Positions 1-6,783 of a DNA stretch of 9,558 bases are shown in pieces; the stretch's first letter is position 1, and every line of letters begins with the position of its first letter. The translations under genes and the position numbers were made by a program. The stretch spans positions 1 to 9,558 of the forward strand of contig JACQTM010000042.1 in the NCBI GenBank assembly GCA_016210825.1, in the 5' to 3' direction. The notes below the pieces were generated by a model. That model was not told the origin of the DNA. It did not search any database and worked only from the letters and a program-made list of their open reading frames with translations. The stretch comes from Hyphomicrobiales bacterium (GTDB lineage: Bacteria > Pseudomonadota > Alphaproteobacteria > Rhizobiales > Xanthobacteraceae).

Positions 1-2
1 AT

Positions 3-1526
3 CATAAAGACATCGGCACGATGTATCTCGTCTTCGCCATCGTCGGTGGAGTAGTCGGCGGCCTGCTTTCGCTTGGCATGCGGCTCGAATTACAAGAGCC
101 CGGCATGCAAATCTTTGAAAGTGCGCACACTTTCAACGTATTCGTCACCGCACACGGCCTGATCATGGTGTTTTTCATGATCATGCCCGCCTTGATCGGC
201 GGCTTTGGCAATTGGTTCGTGCCGTTGATGATCGGCGCACCTGACATGGCGTTCCCGCGCATGAATAACCTTTCGTTCTGGCTTCTGCCTGGGGCGCTCA
301 GCCTGCTCGTCATCTCACTGTTCGTCGAAGGGCCCCCTGGCGAATCCGGGGTGGGAGCGGGATGGCCCGTCTACGCACCGCTGTCGACCAGCGGGCATCC
401 GGGACCGTCGATGGACTTCGCCATTCTATCGCTGCACATGGCTGGCGCCTCGTCCATACTTGGCGCTATCAATTTCATCACGACGATCTTCAACATGCGC
501 GCGCCCGGCATGACCATGCACAAAATGCCGCTTTTTGTCTGGTCGGTGCTCGTTACTGCATTCCTACTGTTACTCTCACTGCCGGTCCTCGCAGGCGCGA
601 TCACCATGTTGCTCACGGATCGCAATTTCGGAACGACTTTCTTTGCAGCCGAAGGCGGAGGCGACCCGGTTCTCTTACAGCACCTTTTCTGGTTTTTCGG
701 TCACCCGGAGGTTTACATCCTGATCCTGCCGGCCTTCGGCGTGATCAGCCACATCGTAGCGACCTTCTCCAAGAAGCCCGTCTTCGGATATCTCGGCATG
801 GCCTACGCGATGGTGGCGATTGGTGCCATCGGTTTCGTCGTATGGGCGCACCATATGTATACGGTCGGTATGTCCACGGCCGCGCAAGCCTATTTTGTTG
901 CTGCGACGATGGTCATCGCGGTGCCCACGGGCGTGAAGATTTTTTCCTGGATCGCGACGATGTGGGGCGGCTCGATCGACTTCCGCACGCCGATGATATG
1001 GGCGATCGGATTTATTTTCCTGTTCACGATGGGCGGCGTCACCGGCGTCGTGCTTGCCAATGCCGGCGTCGATCGTGTGCTGCATGATACCTATTACGTG
1101 GTGGCGCATTTCCATTACACGATGTCATTGGGGGCGACCTTCGGGATTTTCGCCGCCTGGTATTATTGGTTTCCCAAAATGACCGGCTACACCTATTCCG
1201 AGTTTCTGGGAAAGCTGCATTTTTGGCTCTCCTTCATCGGCGCCAATTTGATCTTCTTCCCGCAGCATTTCCTCGGGCTTGCCGGAATGCCCCGGCGTAT
1301 TGCCGATTATCCCGACGCCTTTACGGGCTGGAACTATGTCTCGTCGATCGGCTCCTACGTCTTCGCTCTGGGGCTGCTGGTCTTTTTTACTGGTGTGTTC
1401 CTTGCCTTCGTCCGCAAGCAGCGCGCCGGCGATAATCCGTGGGGCGTTGGCGCGACTACACTGGAGTGGATGCTGCCCTCACCACCGCCATTTCACCAAT
1501 TCGAAGTCCTTCCACGGATCAAGTGA
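3..1526 (+). CDS. ctaD: cytochrome c oxidase subunit I (aa3 type), 5'-partial
   Basis: Catalytic subunit of the inner-membrane haem-copper oxidase: it holds haem a and the haem a3-CuB centre where O2 is reduced to water with proton pumping. The frame is open from the window edge, and the codons before the first ATG (21) read HKDIGT, a conserved segment just before helix I, so the true start lies upstream and roughly 35-45 residues are missing. Numbering from the ATG at 21: His45 (haem a ligand, VTAHGLIM); Asp75 and Asn82 (D-channel, GAPDMAFPRMNN); the HPEVY motif with His228 cross-linked to Tyr232 and the type A1 Glu230; CuB ligands His277-His278 (WAHHMYT); the K-channel Lys in TGVKIFSW; His363 (haem a3) and His365 (haem a) in AHFHYT. 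Spacing between these matches the Paracoccus enzyme. The C-terminus (LEWMLPSPPPFHQFEVLP) is typical and complete. No ctaB, ctaG or ctaE follows, which is unusual for the operon. Confidence 0.97.
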   Translation, partial: HKDIGTMYLVFAIVGGVVGGLLSLGMRLELQEPGMQIFESAHTFNVFVTAHGLIMVFFMIMPALIGGFGNWFVPLMIGAPDMAFPRMNNLSFWLLPGALSLLVISLFVEGPPGESGVGAGWPVYAPLSTSGHPGPSMDFAILSLHMAGASSILGAINFITTIFNMRAPGMTMHKMPLFVWSVLVTAFLLLLSLPVLAGAITMLLTDRNFGTTFFAAEGGGDPVLLQHLFWFFGHPEVYILILPAFGVISHIVATFSKKPVFGYLGMAYAMVAIGAIGFVVWAHHMYTVGMSTAAQAYFVAATMVIAVPTGVKIFSWIATMWGGSIDFRTPMIWAIGFIFLFTMGGVTGVVLANAGVDRVLHDTYYVVAHFHYTMSLGATFGIFAAWYYWFPKMTGYTYSEFLGKLHFWLSFIGANLIFFPQHFLGLAGMPRRIADYPDAFTGWNYVSSIGSYVFALGLLVFFTGVFLAFVRKQRAGDNPWGVGATTLEWMLPSPPPFHQFEVLPRIK

Positions 1527-1544
1527 TATTCACGGAGAGAACTC

Positions 1545-1895
1545 ATGCCCTCTCTCAAGAAAATCTTCGCATTGGTCACTGTCTTCTTCGGCATATGTCT
1601 GGTATCCGCCGAGGTTTCGAGCCTAATGGCCTACACTATGCCCAGCCCCGGCGCTCTTGCGGTTGATGCGGGCGCAATGTTGCCCATCGAAACCGTCAGT
1701 CACGCCCCAAGGGCTAGGTCCGGAAGACTGATAGGCTATACTGATTTTCCGGCGCATATCGATCGGGGAGGATTGAGAGGGACGGATTCTTCCAGGCCGG
1801 CGCGGCGGCACTGCGCGGAATGGGGTGGGCCACCATGCTCAACGACCTCGATCAAGCGCCACACCTGCCGCCGAACCTGCCTTAGGTGGGAATAG
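1545..1895 (+). CDS. small hypothetical protein with N-terminal hydrophobic segment; possibly the front of a decayed gene
   Basis: An ORF of 116 codons starts 18 bases after the ctaD stop, with a good ribosome binding site (GGAG at 1533-1536, 7 bases before the ATG), so it could be translated as part of the ctaD transcript. Residues 5-31 are hydrophobic after a Lys-Lys pair, like a signal peptide or single membrane anchor. From about residue 75 the product turns Arg/Cys/Thr-rich and looks like out-of-frame reading. At the same place another plus frame (open 1745-1885) reads like real protein (GFFQAGAAALRGMGWATML), suggesting a frameshift. I do not recognise the family. The RBS and first ~60 codons look genuine; the C-terminal half probably does not. 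Confidence 0.35.
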   Translation: MPSLKKIFALVTVFFGICLVSAEVSSLMAYTMPSPGALAVDAGAMLPIETVSHAPRARSGRLIGYTDFPAHIDRGGLRGTDSSRPARRHCAEWGGPPCSTTSIKRHTCRRTCLRWE

Positions 1896-2002
1896 TCGAC
1901 GCGGATCAGCAGCCTATTCCTATTAGCTCGTGAGCCTGCTCAGCAATTTCGGTAGCGTCTATGTCGAGCGGTTGGCCTCGAGATATCTGCGCAGGAATTG
2001 AA

Positions 2003-2033
2003 AGGGGCACCGAGTGTGCACCCCGATGCCCCT
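2003..2033 (-). terminator. possible hairpin terminator after alpA
   Basis: The arms at 2003-2012 and 2024-2033 form a 10-bp stem with one G-T wobble and an 11-base loop. Read on the minus strand the stem is followed by only three T residues, then CAATTCC. It lies about 25 bases past the alpA stop, the right place to end the int-alpA transcript, but the T-run is weak. Confidence 0.4.
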
Positions 2034-2058
2034 TCGCCCTTTCATGAAGAAAATGTCA

Positions 2059-2262
2059 TCAGCGTTGAAGCTGAGTACACAAGGCACGCTCCTCGATCCA
2101 ATTCAGAATGTCCTGGTATCGCCACGCGACCCTGCAGGCGCCGAGCCGTATCCGCTGGGGAAACTTCCCGGCCTCTTCGAGGCGGGCGATGTGGGCAAAG
2201 CTGTATGGGACTCCAAGAGCTTTCAAGTCCTTCTTTGAGACTAGCTTGCGTTCCAGTTGCAT
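2059..2262 (-). CDS. alpA: AlpA-family DNA-binding regulator / excisionase-like protein
   Basis: A 67-residue protein of the AlpA/MerR-like winged-helix type found next to integrases of P4-like elements, where such proteins act as transcriptional activators of the integrase or as excisionase-like factors. The family pattern is clear: VSKKDLKALGVPYSFAHI (helix-turn-helix, residues ~8-25), RLEEAGKFPQRIRLG (~27-41), then RVAWRYQDILNWIEER (~44-59), the usual ending. The ATG at 2262 is chosen over an in-frame GTG at 2289 because AAGGA lies 7 bases before it; most AlpA proteins also start close to this point. It is on the same strand as the integrase and downstream of it by about 136 bases. A near-perfect 18-bp palindrome (2282-2299) lies just upstream of the start and may be its own operator. 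Confidence 0.85.
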   Translation of the reverse strand: MQLERKLVSKKDLKALGVPYSFAHIARLEEAGKFPQRIRLGACRVAWRYQDILNWIEERALCTQLQR

Positions 2263-2281
2263 CGGATGTTCCTTCAAGAGA

Positions 2282-2299
2282 AGGGACACCGGTGCCCCT
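2282..2299. promoter_or_regulatory. 18-bp imperfect palindrome upstream of alpA, candidate operator
   Basis: The two 9-base half sites (AGGGACACC / GGTGCCCCT) are complementary at 8 of 9 positions around a CACCGGTG core. The site ends 20 bases before the alpA ATG. Position and symmetry suit a dimeric regulator, perhaps AlpA itself; the sequence alone does not show the binding protein. Confidence 0.35.
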
Positions 2300-2377
2300 G
2301 GTACTCACACGCGGATGCATGCGAGGCCAGCTAGCGGGCAAGGAGAAACATAGATTCAAATCGCGCACGGTTCAACA

Positions 2378-2394
2378 TGCACATAGCTGCACAT
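2378..2394. repeat. two TGCACAT copies one helical turn apart
   Basis: TGCACAT occurs at 2378-2384 and 2388-2394, a period of 10 bases, between the integrase stop and alpA. Same-face spacing would suit protein binding, but the repeat is short and could be chance. Confidence 0.25.
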
Positions 2395-2398
2395 GGCA

Positions 2399-3538
2399 TC
2401 ACGCCACGCGGCGGAGGGATGCAGTCAGAGTCTTGAGTTTCTTCTCCCATTTCTTAATGGCTTCGCGCATTTCATCCATGTAACCATGGCGGTTATAGAT
2501 CGCGGCGACACCGCTGATCGTGCCGCTGGAGTGATTGAGCAGCCGTTCGACGACATGCGGCGGCACTTCGAGCGCGGCGAGATTTGTTGCGAACGTGCGT
2601 CGTAGATCGTGCAACACCCAGTTCTCGACGCCGCAGCGCTTATCCAGCTCGATTTTACTCTTTGACCAACCGCTAAACGGCGCGTGTGGATTGCCGCGCG
2701 CAGGGAATAAGAAAGTGGTCTTATCCGGGCGCCTCGAAACGAGAACAGAGCGTAATATAGAAACGGCATTCTCCCCAATCGGGAAGCGGTGCTCTCTTCC
2801 ATTCTTGCATAGAGTTTCTGGCAGCGTGATTGCTATTTTGTCGAGATCGACGAAATGGTCTTCGAGCGCGGCGATTTCACCCCTCCTCTGCCCGGTTAGG
2901 ATCAAGAGCTTCACGACATCGCCGAATGCGCCCTCGCATGCTTGCCATATAGATTTTAGCTCGGTGTGTGACAGTACGCGCGAACGCGATGTCCGCTTAC
3001 TGGTCATAAGTCCTTCACACGGACTATGCTTGACGAAGTGTTTGCGCGCTGCCCATCGAAAAAGCATTTTGATAATAACGATGGCGTAATTTCGCTCAGT
3101 CGGGGTCGCTTCGAGCTTATCGATGCGGCGGCTGATGTCTTGAGCGGTGATATCGGCGAGCCTGCGATCACCAAAAGGAAAGCGTGTAGTGAGGACACGC
3201 GTATAATCCTTGATGGTGCGCGGCCTATTGCGCTTGCTGTGGTCGGCTAGGAAGAGCTCAACGGCTTCATTGAAGCGGATCGTCCTTGGCGTTGTTCGCC
3301 CGAGAGTGAATTCTGCGAGTAGCTCGCGCGCTCGCTGGCGTGCGGAGCTGAGCGAGATTGTGGGGTAGCGACCGATGGTGATGCGTTGGCGGCTCGGCCC
3401 GTAGAGCAACGTGAAAGTTTTCGTACCACCTTGTGAGACGCGGACACCGAAGCCGGTGAGGCTATCGTCCATACAAGTAGTTTGGCCGCGCGCGGGCGGC
3501 TTGAGATTGCGCAGGGTAATCTCAGTGAGTGTCGTCAT
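2399..3538 (-). CDS. P4-type tyrosine integrase (site-specific recombinase)
   Basis: A 379-residue phage/island integrase that would insert and excise a mobile element by strand exchange through a covalent phosphotyrosine. Domain order is complete: N-terminal arm-type DNA-binding domain (~1-85, with LTGFGVRVSQGGTKTF and ITIGRYPTISLSSARQRA), SAM-like core-binding domain (~88-175), catalytic domain (~185-360). All catalytic positions are present: Arg218 (TGQRRGE), Lys245, His310 and Arg313 (LHDLRRTFAT), His336 (LLNHSSG) and the nucleophile Tyr348 (AIYNRHGY). Length is close to the family norm, with no frameshift. The start at 3538 is an ATG with a poor Shine-Dalgarno; the arm-domain motif begins within 12 residues of it, so it is probably right. 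It is followed by alpA on the same strand, and its 5' end faces a broken tRNA-Lys about 140 bases away, the usual setting for this class. Confidence 0.95.
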   Translation of the reverse strand: MTTLTEITLRNLKPPARGQTTCMDDSLTGFGVRVSQGGTKTFTLLYGPSRQRITIGRYPTISLSSARQRARELLAEFTLGRTTPRTIRFNEAVELFLADHSKRNRPRTIKDYTRVLTTRFPFGDRRLADITAQDISRRIDKLEATPTERNYAIVIIKMLFRWAARKHFVKHSPCEGLMTSKRTSRSRVLSHTELKSIWQACEGAFGDVVKLLILTGQRRGEIAALEDHFVDLDKIAITLPETLCKNGREHRFPIGENAVSILRSVLVSRRPDKTTFLFPARGNPHAPFSGWSKSKIELDKRCGVENWVLHDLRRTFATNLAALEVPPHVVERLLNHSSGTISGVAAIYNRHGYMDEMREAIKKWEKKLKTLTASLRRVA

Positions 3539-3540
3539 CT

Positions 3541-3559
3541 TAGGCTCGCTATAGGCTCG
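3541..3559. repeat. repeat cluster beside the integrase start, candidate arm-type site (copy 1)
   Basis: TAGGCTCG occurs twice with an 11-base period (3541-3548, 3552-3559). The block also holds GCTCGCTATAGGC (3544-3556), found again exactly at 3763-3775. Repeats of about this length flanking the crossover region are the usual form of integrase arm-binding sites. That role is inferred from position. Confidence 0.45.
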
Positions 3560-3614
3560 GGCGTCGTGCGCGTAGGCACGGAACGCGATGTACCCTATGT
3601 CGAATCTAAGTCTA

Positions 3615-3724
3615 GGTGCGGGCGAGAAAATTTAATGCCTGCGGTTCGATATGCGAAGCTATGTTTTGGTGACGAACCGAATTAAGAGTCAGCTGCTCTA
3701 CCAACTGAGCTATGCGCCCGCACC
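3615..3724. repeat. 10-bp perfect inverted repeat enclosing the tRNA-Lys fragment
   Basis: GGTGCGGGCG at 3615-3624 is the exact reverse complement of 3715-3724, which contains the start of the tRNA fragment's acceptor strand. Inside it is a second inverted repeat, 7 bp, at 3642-3648 and 3673-3679. A minus-strand transcript could therefore fold into a closed structure including the tRNA D-arm. The outer pairing extends beyond the normal tRNA 5' end, so it does not simply restore a tRNA acceptor stem. Confidence 0.5.
3681..3719 (-). pseudogene. 5' half of tRNA-Lys(CTT), broken in the anticodon arm
   Basis: Read on the minus strand from 3719 this is a standard tRNA 5' half: acceptor strand GGGCGCA (3719-3713), T8-A9, a D-arm with GCTC/GAGC stem and AGTTGG loop, then anticodon stem GCTGA, loop CTCTTAA and anticodon CTT (3686-3684), which is lysine. 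After the loop the sequence should return with TCAGC but reads TTCGG, and no variable loop, T-arm or matching acceptor strand follows. The gene therefore ends in the anticodon arm and cannot give a normal tRNA. P4-type integrases recombine in tRNA genes and one lies about 140 bases away, so this is probably an attachment-site scar. No displaced 3' half is in the window. Confidence 0.8.
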
Positions 3725-3762
3725 AATAAACTCGACGTGTCTCACTACCCCCAATTTCTTTA

Positions 3763-3775
3763 GCTCGCTATAGGC
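3763..3775. repeat. GCTCGCTATAGGC direct repeat (copy 2)
   Basis: Exact 13-base match to 3544-3556 in the same orientation, 219 bases apart; the similarity extends about 6 bases further upstream with two mismatches. The pair brackets the tRNA fragment. It may be arm-type integrase sites or a target duplication. Confidence 0.5.
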
Positions 3776-4233
3776 ACAGAGAGCGTGACTTCTAGGTTGC
3801 CAGCGTGAAAATCGAGGAAGCGGTTAAGTACAAGCGAGTACCAACCGCGGCTATATCTAGGGCATGATCGGCGATTTTCCAAGCAAGAATGCAAGCGTCC
3901 CGAGCCACCTAAAAGTGGTCAGCCTGGACACGAAGAGGAACCCGCCGCACGCTTTGCCGTCGCGGACCTGGCCGGTTTCAATGGCGGATCAAGCCAAAAC
4001 AGAGTGACGACGGCTTGCAATATTTTTGCGCGGAAAGAATTCGCATTATTCGCCTTCGTTAAACCACGCGCACTTGATGTCGAAGCGGCAACAGGCCGAC
4101 CAGCCCGGATAATACCAGCGTATAAAGCGTGAATTCCGCGATCGGCCGGTTACTTCGGGCGGCGTTAAATGAATGTCTGCGATATGTCAGATCATGCTCA
4201 CACCGCAAGCATCACTCGGCGTCTACCGAAAGA
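3776..4233. other. gene-poor stretch between the element and the membrane-protein gene
   Basis: No gene is called here. Two overlapping plus frames are open: 3809-4132, which has no usable start codon, and 3864-4007, an ATG-started ORF of 47 codons (MIGDFPSKNASV...) with no Shine-Dalgarno at a proper distance. Neither resembles a family I know. The region may hold remnants of insertion sequences or old coding DNA. No clear terminator for the membrane-protein gene is seen after its stop at 4234. Confidence 0.5.
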
Positions 4234-5799
4234 TCATTTTGGGTTGCCGATTCTGTAAAGCTGAAAACGCGTTCCGTCCTGAAGCAGCGTGAGATGGTCA
4301 GGGTCGGGATTAGGCGCATCGGTTTCAGTGAAGAGGATATAGAGATAGTCATACCGACTGGGCCACATGTGCCAATATTGCGATTTGTCCTGGCTTGGCC
4401 GGTCAGCGGCTACGATGAGTTGTTCGATCAATGGCGGCGTGCCGTCCTCGGTATCGACAATGTCCTGATATTCACTACGAACACGGAGGATCTGTTTTCC
4501 TTTAACAGCGAACGCCGTCGACACTAGAGCAGATCGCTCGATCATAGCACCGCAGGCGGCGTGAACGAGACCAAGCTCCGAGACGTCTTCACCGGCGTTT
4601 CGTTCCGCATAGGCCACGAGAACTTTCGATCCTGGTTTGATTCGTTTAATCGAAGCACGAAATTCGCTCACCGGACGCGATAACTCCGCCCATGACACAT
4701 TGACTTCAATAACGCGTACCAGCAGCACAACGATAACTAACACTAGAAATCCTCGGCGCGCGATTTGACGGCGCAAATCAATATCGATGCACGCAATCAG
4801 CATGAAAACAAATGCGAGTGGCAGCCGCTGATCGGCCATATATGTCGCAAACATAATGCGCGGCATTAGAAGATAAACGAGCGCGCTGATTGCAAGTAAC
4901 GGCCAGAATATCGGATGGATGTGAAGCAATCGTCGACGCCGTGCCCAGGTTGCCCCACCCGCGACAATCGTGATCAATGCAAACGTCACAATGTCGGAAT
5001 AAGCTTGAATAACGTAGATCAAACCATCGATTTTTCCTCGCGGTTCCCACGAATAATCCAAAGCCAATTGCAAAGTTGGGCTATATAGGAGTAGCGGCAC
5101 GATTAGGATAAATGGAACCCCGGTCGCGATGAAATCAACCAGATGCAAAATCGCTGGCTCATTGCGGCGTGACCAAAGCCGTAAGGATTCTGTCGCCAAC
5201 AAGCCGACGCCGTAAATACCCAACGCAGAAAGATGACAAAAGAAAAGTGCCGCTACAAACAGGGTGGAAATTGCGAAGCGAAAGAACCAATGGCGCTCGC
5301 GCAGCATGATCCAGCACGCCAGCGCCCAGAGCGCGAGCCCAATACCAAACATATAATTCACCAAGCCCGTCAGAAACACGTAATTGTAAAGAAGCGGGAA
5401 GGCTGCAAGCGGCAAAACCGACCATCGGCCAAATAAAGCGCGATTAAGTGTCAACGTACCCGACATGATGAGAGCAAAAGTCGTCACCAAAAAAATTTGA
5501 CCAGCGTGATAGATCGAAACCACTCGCATCAGCGGTGGAATGATCAAGTCCATCGTCAAATTCGGAATGATTTGCCAATCGATGGCATAAAAACGGCCCA
5601 GATATGGGTCCTTGTTGATCGTCGCAATCACATGCATTCGCGCCAGGTGATTAATGTAATCGGAAAGCGGCGGAACGGGCTGGGTCCAGATCGGCGTCGA
5701 CATCAACAGGAGCATCAGGAACAGCAAAACTGCGATCTGCATTCCGGTAAATGCGTGAGGATGCATTTGTTTGCGTGCTTCGGACATCAACAGCGTCAT
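4234..5799 (-). CDS. polytopic inner-membrane protein, GT-C glycosyltransferase-like
   Basis: About 521 residues. From the ATG at 5799, a cytoplasmic start (~1-18) is followed by a membrane helix (IAVLLFLMLLLMSTPIW), then a loop with PPLSDYINHLARMH, and roughly nine to ten more hydrophobic segments up to residue ~400. The last ~140 residues form a soluble domain (from SWAELSRPVSEF to the end). This layout, with an acidic residue in the first outer loop and a C-terminal soluble domain, matches GT-C-fold enzymes that move sugars from polyprenyl-phosphate donors at the outer face. The D-x-x-N-H-L-A-R-M pattern recurs in uncharacterised alphaproteobacterial membrane proteins as I recall. Substrate is unknown. 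A frame extension to a TTG at 5844 is rejected because it overlaps a promoter whose -10 lies at 5828-5833; no strong RBS marks any start, and Met codons at 5787 and 5766 are alternatives. It stands alone as a single gene. Confidence 0.8.
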   Translation of the reverse strand: MTLLMSEARKQMHPHAFTGMQIAVLLFLMLLLMSTPIWTQPVPPLSDYINHLARMHVIATINKDPYLGRFYAIDWQIIPNLTMDLIIPPLMRVVSIYHAGQIFLVTTFALIMSGTLTLNRALFGRWSVLPLAAFPLLYNYVFLTGLVNYMFGIGLALWALACWIMLRERHWFFRFAISTLFVAALFFCHLSALGIYGVGLLATESLRLWSRRNEPAILHLVDFIATGVPFILIVPLLLYSPTLQLALDYSWEPRGKIDGLIYVIQAYSDIVTFALITIVAGGATWARRRRLLHIHPIFWPLLAISALVYLLMPRIMFATYMADQRLPLAFVFMLIACIDIDLRRQIARRGFLVLVIVVLLVRVIEVNVSWAELSRPVSEFRASIKRIKPGSKVLVAYAERNAGEDVSELGLVHAACGAMIERSALVSTAFAVKGKQILRVRSEYQDIVDTEDGTPPLIEQLIVAADRPSQDKSQYWHMWPSRYDYLYILFTETDAPNPDPDHLTLLQDGTRFQLYRIGNPK

Positions 5800-5827
5800 C
5801 GTTCGTTCATGGATATTGAGCGTACAT

Positions 5828-5855
5828 TTTATATCGACACTCAAGAGATGGCCAA
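5828..5855 (-). promoter_or_regulatory. sigma70-like promoter for the membrane-protein gene
   Basis: On the minus strand TTGGCC (5855-5850) and TATAAA (5833-5828) are separated by 16 bases, matching TTGACA at 4 of 6 and TATAAT at 5 of 6. Transcription would begin about 20-25 bases before the ATG at 5799. Identified by consensus only. Confidence 0.45.
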
Positions 5856-6080
5856 AGATCGGCGTAAACGCTGAGTGAGGATAAAAGCAAGTATGTTCCT
5901 AAAGAAATAGTCCCGCCAATGGTTACGTGGGGTCAGGTCACGTTCCAATATCGATCTGGATGGCGGCGTCAGCATGAAATAAATAAGGCGCCCGGCTCAT
6001 GCCCATGCTTATTCGCGATACGGCAACGACGATCGGCCGCGTCCTGCATTGCGGCTCGATAAGGCAGCGCCCGTTTAAAC
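5856..6080. other. intergenic region with no clear gene
   Basis: The stretch between the membrane-protein promoter and the terminator of the 6166-6714 gene (about 225 bases; 366 from gene to gene) holds no supported gene. A minus-strand ORF of 74 codons (5938-6162) overlaps the terminator and is not protein-like. GGGGTCAGGTC at 5931-5941 resembles a motif I recall from sequences near REP-associated (Y1) transposons; no transposase or REP hairpin array is seen here. Confidence 0.4.
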
Positions 6081-6109
6081 GAAAAAGCCGCCAGGGGCGT
6101 TGGCGGCTT
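6081..6109 (-). terminator. Rho-independent terminator of the downstream LTXXQ gene
   Basis: The arms at 6085-6093 and 6101-6109 form a perfect 9-bp GC-rich stem (AAGCCGCCA / TGGCGGCTT) with a 7-base loop. Read on the minus strand it is followed by a T-run (TTTTTC), the classic form, and it lies about 57 bases past the stop of the 6166-6714 gene. Confidence 0.8.
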
Positions 6110-6165
6110 CTCTGGTCACGGCGGTTGCGGGGAGCGATGAACCGCCTCGCCTGATCGTGCAATCG

Positions 6166-6714
6166 TTAAAGCGAACGTTCGAATCCGCGCCTGCCATGAT
6201 GCCATCCGCCGTGGCCTGAAAAGCCCGGGCGCATCGAGCGCGCGAGAACAATCAGGCGGCGCTTCTGGCCGTCATCAAGGGTTTTGTAGAGCGGCTCAGC
6301 GGCATCAGCGAGCCGCTTGAGTCCGGCGCCGCCCGCGGTCATGGCATCGGCCCGCCGGCGCATGCCGTCGATCGGATCGAATTCGCGCTTGCCCTCGCGA
6401 TGCTCGCGCGCGCGCTCGCGGAAATCAGCCATGCGATCGAAGCGTTGCTTGGCAAGATCGCGCATCGCATTCTCCACCGGCGGCCAGCTCTTCTCCTGCT
6501 CGGGCGTGAGCTTCAATCCAGCCTTGAGCGCGGCGATGCGCGCGTCGGCGAAAGCCTTCGCATCATCCGCCGTCATCTGCCATCGCGGTCCGGCGTCGCT
6601 GCGAACGCTGGACTGCTGACCGGCGTCAGGCCCGGTTGGCCGCTGCTGCGCATAAACTAGCGAGGAGCCGGCAATCGCCAGCGCGACCGCTCCTGCGCCG
6701 AGAGCTTTCCACAT
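6166..6714 (-). CDS. exported LTXXQ-motif protein (Spy/CpxP-like), paralogue 1
   Basis: A 182-residue exported protein. The signal peptide covers residues 1-22 (MWKALGAGAVALAIAGSSLVYA, cleaved before QQ). The mature part is mostly charged alpha helix with an LTPEQEKSW motif at 69-77 and a weaker second copy near 146-154 (TLDDGQKRR), the pattern of the LTXXQ family that includes the periplasmic chaperone Spy and the Cpx regulator CpxP. Those proteins bind unfolded or metal-stressed envelope proteins; the role of this one is not shown. The tail is rich in Gly, His and Arg (GHGGWHHGRRGFER), which might bind metal. The ATG at 6714 is chosen because GGAGGT lies 5-6 bases before it; an upstream TTG at 6729 is rejected. 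It follows its paralogue (6855-7343) on the same strand after 140 bases holding a probable operator, and has its own terminator. Confidence 0.85.
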   Translation of the reverse strand: MWKALGAGAVALAIAGSSLVYAQQRPTGPDAGQQSSVRSDAGPRWQMTADDAKAFADARIAALKAGLKLTPEQEKSWPPVENAMRDLAKQRFDRMADFRERAREHREGKREFDPIDGMRRRADAMTAGGAGLKRLADAAEPLYKTLDDGQKRRLIVLARSMRPGFSGHGGWHHGRRGFERSL

Positions 6715-6783
6715 AACTACCTCCAACAAGGTTGTTCGATGGCATGAGTAGAATTCCGAATTCGTGCGCGGAGCAAATTAAAG

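Noticed and set aside
675..1115. 146-codon minus-strand ORF inside ctaD
   Set aside because: Antisense reading of a conserved gene; His/Arg-rich product typical of GC-rich shadow frames.
3640..3660. T-loop-like GGTTCGA on the plus strand as part of another tRNA
   Set aside because: No matching T-stem, acceptor stem or anticodon arm can be built around it.
3864..4007. 47-codon plus-strand ORF (MIGDFPSKNASV...)
   Set aside because: No Shine-Dalgarno at proper spacing, no recognised family, and an overlapping frame is open over the same bases; kept only as a note in the intergenic entry.
4129..4527. 132-codon plus-strand ORF opposite the end of the membrane-protein gene
   Set aside because: It is antisense to a well-supported coding region and its product shows no protein-like features.
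5938..6162. 74-codon minus-strand ORF
   Set aside because: It overlaps the terminator hairpin, has an Arg-rich low-complexity product and no ribosome binding site.
6750..6763. GAATTC repeated one base apart upstream of the 6714 gene
   Set aside because: Short and without a link to promoter elements; likely chance.
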